This document shows, in pieces, positions 41,566 through 50,507 of a stretch of DNA of 50,507 nucleotides; within the stretch, counting starts at the first letter, position 1, and each line of letters begins with the position of its first letter. The DNA is from DATEZO01 sp035255485. Lineage in GTDB: Bacteria > Pseudomonadota > Gammaproteobacteria > Burkholderiales > Burkholderiaceae_D. The stretch spans positions 1-50,507 of the forward strand of contig DATEZO010000030.1 in the NCBI GenBank assembly GCA_035255485.1, read 5' to 3'. The notes beneath the pieces are model-generated. The model worked only from the letters and a program-made list of their open reading frames with translations, made no database searches and was not told where the DNA came from. A program made the translations under genes and the position numbers.

Positions 41566-43290
41566 ATGTTTTTTAAAAGCAGTAATCCGCCTGACACGGC
41601 AAATCAGAAGCAAATGCTCAACTTGATGGAGTTGGTGGGAGATGCCGTTTTCCGTCTTGATAAAACAGGAAACATTCTTTACAGCAGCAAACGGGCAAGG
41701 GATTTATTCGGCTATGGCGAAAGTCTGGTGAACTTGCCACTGTCGAATTTGCTGGTGCCATCAGACCGGCTTGCCATCGCTGGCGCATTCGACCAGGCCA
41801 TTGCATCACATCAGTCAAATCGCATCAATGTCCGCGTCCATGCGCGCTCCGCCATATTATGGTTTGAACTACGGTTGACGGTATGCGCAAATGCCCAAAA
41901 CGAGCCGGAATTACTGGTTGTCGGACGCGATATTTCTAGCCAGCAGGCGATTGAAGAGCGCTTGCAACACATGGCGACGCACGATGCATTGACCGGTCTG
42001 CCGAATCGAGCCTTGCTTTCGGACCGTATCCGCATGGCGATCGCACAGGCGCGCCGCTCCGGTAATGGATTTTCCTTGCTGTCACTGGATCTTGATAATT
42101 TCAAGAAAGTAAATGATGCGCTCGGGCATTCAGTCGGAGATGTGTTATTGCGAGTTGCCTCGGAGCGCTTGCGCCAGACGCTGCGCGATGTCGATACCTT
42201 GGCGCGTATTGGTGGCGATGAATTCATCGCCGTGCTATCGAACGTAACACAAGAATCCGAAGTGCAACTGATTGCGCGCCGCATGATTTCTGCTTTGCAG
42301 TTGCCGTTTGAAATCCATGGGCACATGCTGTACGTCTGCGTCTCGATTGGTGGCGCAATCTATCCTCTGCATGGCGATAGCGAAGTAAAGCTGTTGACAC
42401 ATGCCGATACCGCAATGTGCCGGGCAAAGGACACTGGCAAGGCGCGCTGCGTTGTGTATGATCCTCTCAGGTTTCAGCAGCCGCATCACGACGTGACGAT
42501 GGAAGCCGCCATGTTCGAAGCAGTGAGAAACGGTGAGTTTTTGCTGCACTATCAGCCGATTGTGGATGCTGTTACGCAGCAAATCATGGGTTTTGAGGCA
42601 TTGATGCGCTGGAGCCAGCCGGAATCAGGATGGATCTCACCGATTGAATTCATCCCGATGGCGGAAAGCAATGGCTTGATCAATCTGCTTGGTGCATGGG
42701 TGCTCAAGGCGGCATGCATGCAGCTCAAGCAATTCCAGGAAGCCGCCGGGCGACCACTGTATGTATCAGTCAACGTCAGTCCCAGGCAGTTCCGCAATGA
42801 TCAATTCCTCAATGTGATGGAAGAAGCGCTCAAATTATCGGGATTGCAGGGAAATCAATTACTGCTCGAGATTACCGAAGGCATCCTGATGTCCGACCCT
42901 GAGCATGCGGAAATGCTGTTGAACGAGATTGCAGCGCGGGATGTGCGGATTGCGATCGATGACTTCGGCACCGGCTATTCGTCGCTGGCATATCTGAAGC
43001 GCTTTCCGATTGCCGCATTGAAAATTGACCGGGCATTCATCCGGGATTTGCCAGCATCGGTCAAGGATGTGGCGATCTGCAATGTCGTGCTTAGCCTGGC
43101 AAATCATCTGAATCTGTCAACTATTGCCGAAGGGGTCGAAAACGAGCAGCAACGGGCATTTCTGGCAGAGCAGGGCTGTACGCTGATTCAGGGGTTCCAT
43201 ACTGGAAGCCCGCTGCCGCCTGAAGAAGTAATCAGGATATTGACGCGAAATGCGCCAATGCCACAACAGCCTGCCGTGGCGATTCATTAA
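41566..43290 (+). CDS. PAS-GGDEF-EAL cyclic di-GMP signalling protein
   Basis: This 574-aa protein makes and/or degrades cyclic di-GMP. It has a PAS domain (about 17-130), a diguanylate cyclase domain with an intact active site GGDEF (216-220) and an upstream RxxD inhibitory site (RDVD-TLARI-GGDEF). A phosphodiesterase domain follows with EAL (Glu344), NVSPRQF, LLEITEGILM and IDDFGTGYSSLAYLKRFP. Both catalytic sets look complete. There is no membrane segment, so it is cytoplasmic. It is followed 7 nt later by the HDOD-GAF gene. The start has no strong Shine-Dalgarno; the ATG at 41614 is less likely because it cuts into the PAS domain. Confidence 0.92.
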   Translation: MFFKSSNPPDTANQKQMLNLMELVGDAVFRLDKTGNILYSSKRARDLFGYGESLVNLPLSNLLVPSDRLAIAGAFDQAIASHQSNRINVRVHARSAILWFELRLTVCANAQNEPELLVVGRDISSQQAIEERLQHMATHDALTGLPNRALLSDRIRMAIAQARRSGNGFSLLSLDLDNFKKVNDALGHSVGDVLLRVASERLRQTLRDVDTLARIGGDEFIAVLSNVTQESEVQLIARRMISALQLPFEIHGHMLYVCVSIGGAIYPLHGDSEVKLLTHADTAMCRAKDTGKARCVVYDPLRFQQPHHDVTMEAAMFEAVRNGEFLLHYQPIVDAVTQQIMGFEALMRWSQPESGWISPIEFIPMAESNGLINLLGAWVLKAACMQLKQFQEAAGRPLYVSVNVSPRQFRNDQFLNVMEEALKLSGLQGNQLLLEITEGILMSDPEHAEMLLNEIAARDVRIAIDDFGTGYSSLAYLKRFPIAALKIDRAFIRDLPASVKDVAICNVVLSLANHLNLSTIAEGVENEQQRAFLAEQGCTLIQGFHTGSPLPPEEVIRILTRNAPMPQQPAVAIH

Positions 43291-43297
43291 AGGATGT

Positions 43298-44797
43298 ATG
43301 ACGATTTCCGATACCTTATTCACCAGCCCGAAGCAAGCCATGGATCTGCTGTGGGCGCGTGTGCGGCAGCGCGGTGATCTACCCGGTTTTTCGAGTGCCG
43401 TTCGCGCGATATTGGGCGCGATGCGTGGAGAGGACGATCGCGAGTTCAGCATGACGAAGACCGTACTCTCCGATCCGGCGCTGACGCAAAAAGTGCTGCG
43501 TCTGGCAAATAGCCCGATGTATGCGGTTTTCGGAGGGCAAATCAATACCGTGTCGAAAGCAGTTATCGTCCTCGGCACCGAGGCCATCGGCCATTTGGCT
43601 TTAGGCTTGAAGCTGATCGACGGTTTGTCCGATGTTTCGGACGAATCGGAAAATACCCGTGCGCAGATGGAAAAGGCATTGCTGGCCGGACAGATTGCCC
43701 GCTACGTCGCTTCCTCGGCAAGCACACGCGATGCCGAAGAGGCAGTAGTCTGTTCGATGCTGCATTCGCTGGGCCGTATGATGGTGGCATTTTATCTGGC
43801 GGACTATTGGTTGGCGATACAGACGCGCTGCGCGGGAGATGGCCTTGCCGAGGCAGATGCGGTGCGTGCGGTACTGGGAATGCAACTGGATGAAATCGGC
43901 CGGCTGATTGCACAACACTGGGGCTTGCCGGCAAGCCTTGTCAATAGTCTGCAGGACATGCTCCCGCAAGAGGTCAGCGAGCCGCTCGATCATGCTGACT
44001 GGCTCGCCGCAGTATCGACAATGGCAACGTCTTGCGCCAATGTACTTCACCACAACAATTCATCGACAATGGAGGCAATTTCAATCATTGCAAACGACTA
44101 TGCCGAGATGCTTGGGTTGGAGGTGTCCCAGGTTTTGACGGCAATCGACGCAGTGCAGGCGAATACGCAGGAAGAAGCCGCATTGATCCGCCCGGCAAGA
44201 GAAATTGATATGCGCAAAAATGCGCCAGCGTCTGTCGGGAAGCCGGACGATACCCTGAACATATTAGCCAATGGTATCCACGACATGCGTGAAGCGTTGC
44301 AGCGCATCAGCGCTGCCCAATTAATGAGCATGGCATTGGAGACGGTGTACAAGGGCTTCGGTTTCAGTCGAGCCATTGCATTTTTACGCAATCAGGAAAC
44401 AGCGAAATACGTTGCCCACATGTGTTTTGGCGAAGGGGCACAAGACATCCTCCCGCACCTGGCTTTTGGAGATGCGTATCAGCCTGATGTATTTCATGCC
44501 GCGCTGGCCAATGACAAAATGATTTTTGTGGAAAATGCACAAGATCAAAAATTCATCAATAAACTGCCGCGCTGGTGGAAAGAACAGTTTCCAACCTCGC
44601 GCAGCTTTATCGTGCTGCCGCTCAGCCTCAACCAGCAACCTATGGGTTTTATTTATGGTGATTGGGACCAGCACCTGTTTCCATCCAAAATCGAAGCAGC
44701 AGAAATTCTATCTTTAAATGAATTGCGGGCACTTGTCATGCAAGCTTATGAACGCTGGCAGCATGCTTGTAACGGAGCCAAGGTCAAGGGGCGGTAA
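43298..44797 (+). CDS. HDOD domain protein with C-terminal GAF-like domain
   Basis: This is a signalling protein of 499 aa. Residues about 10-220 form an HDOD domain (LPGFSSAVRAILGAM, VLSDPALTQKVLRLANSPMYAVFGGQINTVSKAVIVLGTEAIGHLAL), an HD-like fold without the catalytic metal ligands. Residues about 330-490 look GAF-like (MALETVYKGFGFSRAIAFLRN, SRSFIVLPLSLNQQPMGFIYGDWD). The ATG at 43298 is used because AAAGGATG precedes it; the longer frame begins inside the upstream gene. Its tight spacing to the PAS-GGDEF-EAL gene suggests one signalling unit. The output is unknown. Confidence 0.87.
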   Translation: MTISDTLFTSPKQAMDLLWARVRQRGDLPGFSSAVRAILGAMRGEDDREFSMTKTVLSDPALTQKVLRLANSPMYAVFGGQINTVSKAVIVLGTEAIGHLALGLKLIDGLSDVSDESENTRAQMEKALLAGQIARYVASSASTRDAEEAVVCSMLHSLGRMMVAFYLADYWLAIQTRCAGDGLAEADAVRAVLGMQLDEIGRLIAQHWGLPASLVNSLQDMLPQEVSEPLDHADWLAAVSTMATSCANVLHHNNSSTMEAISIIANDYAEMLGLEVSQVLTAIDAVQANTQEEAALIRPAREIDMRKNAPASVGKPDDTLNILANGIHDMREALQRISAAQLMSMALETVYKGFGFSRAIAFLRNQETAKYVAHMCFGEGAQDILPHLAFGDAYQPDVFHAALANDKMIFVENAQDQKFINKLPRWWKEQFPTSRSFIVLPLSLNQQPMGFIYGDWDQHLFPSKIEAAEILSLNELRALVMQAYERWQHACNGAKVKGR

Positions 44798-44821
44798 AAA
44801 ATAATAAAATTAGGACCGACA

Positions 44822-44879
44822 TCAAAAAATTAGGGTCAGAGTTAATTGTTTCAAAAAATTAGGGTCAGAGTTAATTGTT
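44822..44879 (+). repeat. 29-bp perfect tandem duplication at the left end of the RAYT element
   Basis: Two identical 29-bp units (44822-44850, 44851-44879) each contain TAGGGTCAGAGTTAATT. They are direct repeats of the left arm; the right end has one inverted copy only. Confidence 0.9.
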
Positions 44880-44925
44880 TTGTTAAAATTGTTTTGTTAA
44901 TTCATGACTTTTCACAATTTTCACA

Positions 44926-45645
44926 ATGGCTAGACTTCCCCGTCTTGTTGTTCCGTCCCAGCCTCACCATGTTATTCAGCGGGGCAATAATCGCCAAGTC
45001 ATCTTTCGGGATGAAGAAGACCATATTGTTTTTCTTCAATGGTTGCGTGAAGCGGCAAAGGCATTCAAAGTTGCGATTCATGCCTATGTATTAATGCCCA
45101 ATCATCTGCATTTGCTGGCATCACCATCCGATGCAATCGGACTGGGGCGCATGATGCAGTGGGTCGGGCGACATTATGTACCCTACTTCAATCAAAAATA
45201 TGCACGAACCGGAACGCTTTGGGAAGGGCGTTTCAAGGCTATCGTAATCGATTCGGAGCAGTATTTTTTTATTTGCAGTCAATATATTGAACTCAATCCA
45301 GTGCGTGCAGGAATTGCCGTAAAGGCAGGAGACTATCCATGGTCCAGTTATACGCATCATGTTGGCGCTGCGCCAGACTCTCTTATTACCGAGCATGCAC
45401 TTTATTGGGCGCTTGGAAATACGCCGTTTGAGCGCGAGGCCGCTTATCGGCAATTGTTCGATATGGCGCTTCGCACGGAAGAAATCAGCGCGCTGAACGA
45501 AGCAACACTAAAAGGATGGGTGTTAGGTTCGGAAAAATTTATCCGCTATCTGGAAAAGCATACAAATCGCCGTGTGGTGCCTGGAAAGCGTGGACGCCCC
45601 CACAAACAAAGTAAAACGCTTCCAGCGATGCCTGAAAAGGCATAG
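44926..45645 (+). CDS. REP-associated tyrosine transposase (RAYT, IS200-like Y1 family)
   Basis: This HUH single-strand transposase has 239 aa. The metal-binding HUH triad is H60-L61-H62 in LMPNHLHLL, and the likely catalytic tyrosine is Y120 in CSQYIELNPVRAG, the hallmark of TnpA-REP proteins. The N-terminal MARLPRLVVPSQPHHVIQRGNN is also typical. The C-terminal part is basic and ends KRGRPHKQSK. RAYTs act on REP-type hairpins rather than simple IS ends. The protein appears full length. It lies alone between the HDOD gene and gltB. Confidence 0.92.
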   Translation: MARLPRLVVPSQPHHVIQRGNNRQVIFRDEEDHIVFLQWLREAAKAFKVAIHAYVLMPNHLHLLASPSDAIGLGRMMQWVGRHYVPYFNQKYARTGTLWEGRFKAIVIDSEQYFFICSQYIELNPVRAGIAVKAGDYPWSSYTHHVGAAPDSLITEHALYWALGNTPFEREAAYRQLFDMALRTEEISALNEATLKGWVLGSEKFIRYLEKHTNRRVVPGKRGRPHKQSKTLPAMPEKA

Positions 45646-45690
45646 CGCACTTCCATTCAGCATAACTCGCGGCATCGCAAAAATTTTTCT

Positions 45691-45766
45691 TGATTTGACT
45701 CTGTCCCCATTTTATTAAAAATAAGGTGCTTTGCTGTTTTAATTAACTCTGACCCTATTTTTTATG
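45691..45766 (-). repeat. right-hand inverted arms of the RAYT element
   Basis: Two minus-strand arms, 45691-45716 (GGGGACAGAGTCAAAT core) and 45741-45766 (TAGGGTCAGAGTTAATT core), mirror the arms left of the transposase gene. Confidence 0.75.
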
Positions 45767-45767
45767 A

Positions 45768-45796
45768 TTGAATTATCTGCTGCGGTGCACTATTCT
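45768..45796 (+). promoter_or_regulatory. candidate promoter of gltB
   Basis: TTGAAT (45768-45773) and TATTCT (45791-45796) are spaced by 17 nt, starting 1 nt after the right arm of the RAYT element. An 8-bp perfect inverted repeat, GCTGCGGT (45779-45786) with ACCGCAGC (45813-45820), brackets the -10 box and the expected start site, suggesting an operator or a leader hairpin. Confidence 0.55.
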
Positions 45797-45830
45797 TTGG
45801 TTTCAACTAAATACCGCAGCGGAGAATGCT

Positions 45831-50507
<4,677 letters not shown>

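Larger units (their letters stand above)
44803..45766 (+). mobile_element. RAYT element with nested terminal repeats
   Basis: A transposase gene (44926-45645) is enclosed by two kinds of inverted arms. The left outer arm AATAAAATTAGGAC (44803-44816) matches the right inner arm (45691-45716, read on the minus strand AATAAAATGGGGACAGAG). The left inner arm is duplicated (44822-44850 and 44851-44879) and contains TAGGGTCAGAGTTAATT. It matches the right outer arm (45741-45766) in inverted orientation over the full 17-nt core. The element is AT-rich compared with its surroundings, which supports transfer. Confidence 0.75.

Noticed and set aside
44822..44879. CRISPR-like tandem repeats
   Set aside because: Only two units, directly adjacent with no spacers, and part of the RAYT end repeats.

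Overview
The window looks like a chromosomal stretch from a betaproteobacterium of the order Burkholderiales, most likely family Oxalobacteraceae (Herminiimonas/Collimonas/Janthinobacterium-like). This placement is inferred from protein style, moderate GC judged by eye, and gene order: mrcA divergent from pilMNOPQ-aroK-aroB-dgt, kdsD-kdsC-lptC-lptA-lptB-rpoN-hpf, and a long-form gltB. No tRNA, rRNA or CRISPR array was seen.

Layout. Positions 1-1084 hold the 5' tip of a minus-strand gene, one small charged protein and a gene-poor stretch. A complete type II secretion operon (1085-12450, plus strand) follows in the order gspG-H-I-J-K-L-M-N-D-E-F-C. Most of its genes overlap by a few bases, and only gspC sits behind a larger gap. 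A convergent spacer (12451-12921) carries a 61-nt dispersed repeat and the remnant of a DUF2127 membrane-protein gene. mrcA (PBP1A) runs on the minus strand and is divergent from pilM-N-O-P-Q, the type IV pilus alignment complex and secretin. That operon continues through a large Ig-like lipoprotein into aroKB, here a single fused ORF for shikimate kinase and 3-dehydroquinate synthase, and then dgt.

From 25.8 to 32.9 kb the minus strand holds a 3-hydroxyisobutyryl-CoA hydrolase-like gene and the operon kdsD-kdsC-lptC-lptA-lptB-rpoN-hpf. The operon covers Kdo precursor synthesis, LPS transport, sigma-54 and ribosome hibernation, and ends in a strong hairpin terminator after hpf. A CPA2 cation/proton antiporter and an AEC-family permease follow on the plus strand. 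acyP and uvrA are on the minus strand, then an MFS transporter and ssb on the plus strand.

The last part holds a c-di-GMP gene (PAS-GGDEF-EAL) and, 7 nt downstream, an HDOD-GAF signalling gene. Next is a REP-associated tyrosine transposase (RAYT) inside a nest of direct and inverted repeats. gltB then starts just outside the right-hand repeat and runs off the window a few codons before its expected end.

Functionally the region is dominated by envelope construction: a type II secretion machine, a type IV pilus machine, a peptidoglycan synthase and LPS biogenesis. The signals most worth following are the 61-nt element present three times with fixed length and conserved ends, the RAYT element abutting the gltB promoter, the Ig-like lipoprotein translationally coupled to aroKB, the AroK-AroB fusion, the 12-bp inverted repeat across the pilM promoter, and the likely leaderless start of kdsD.
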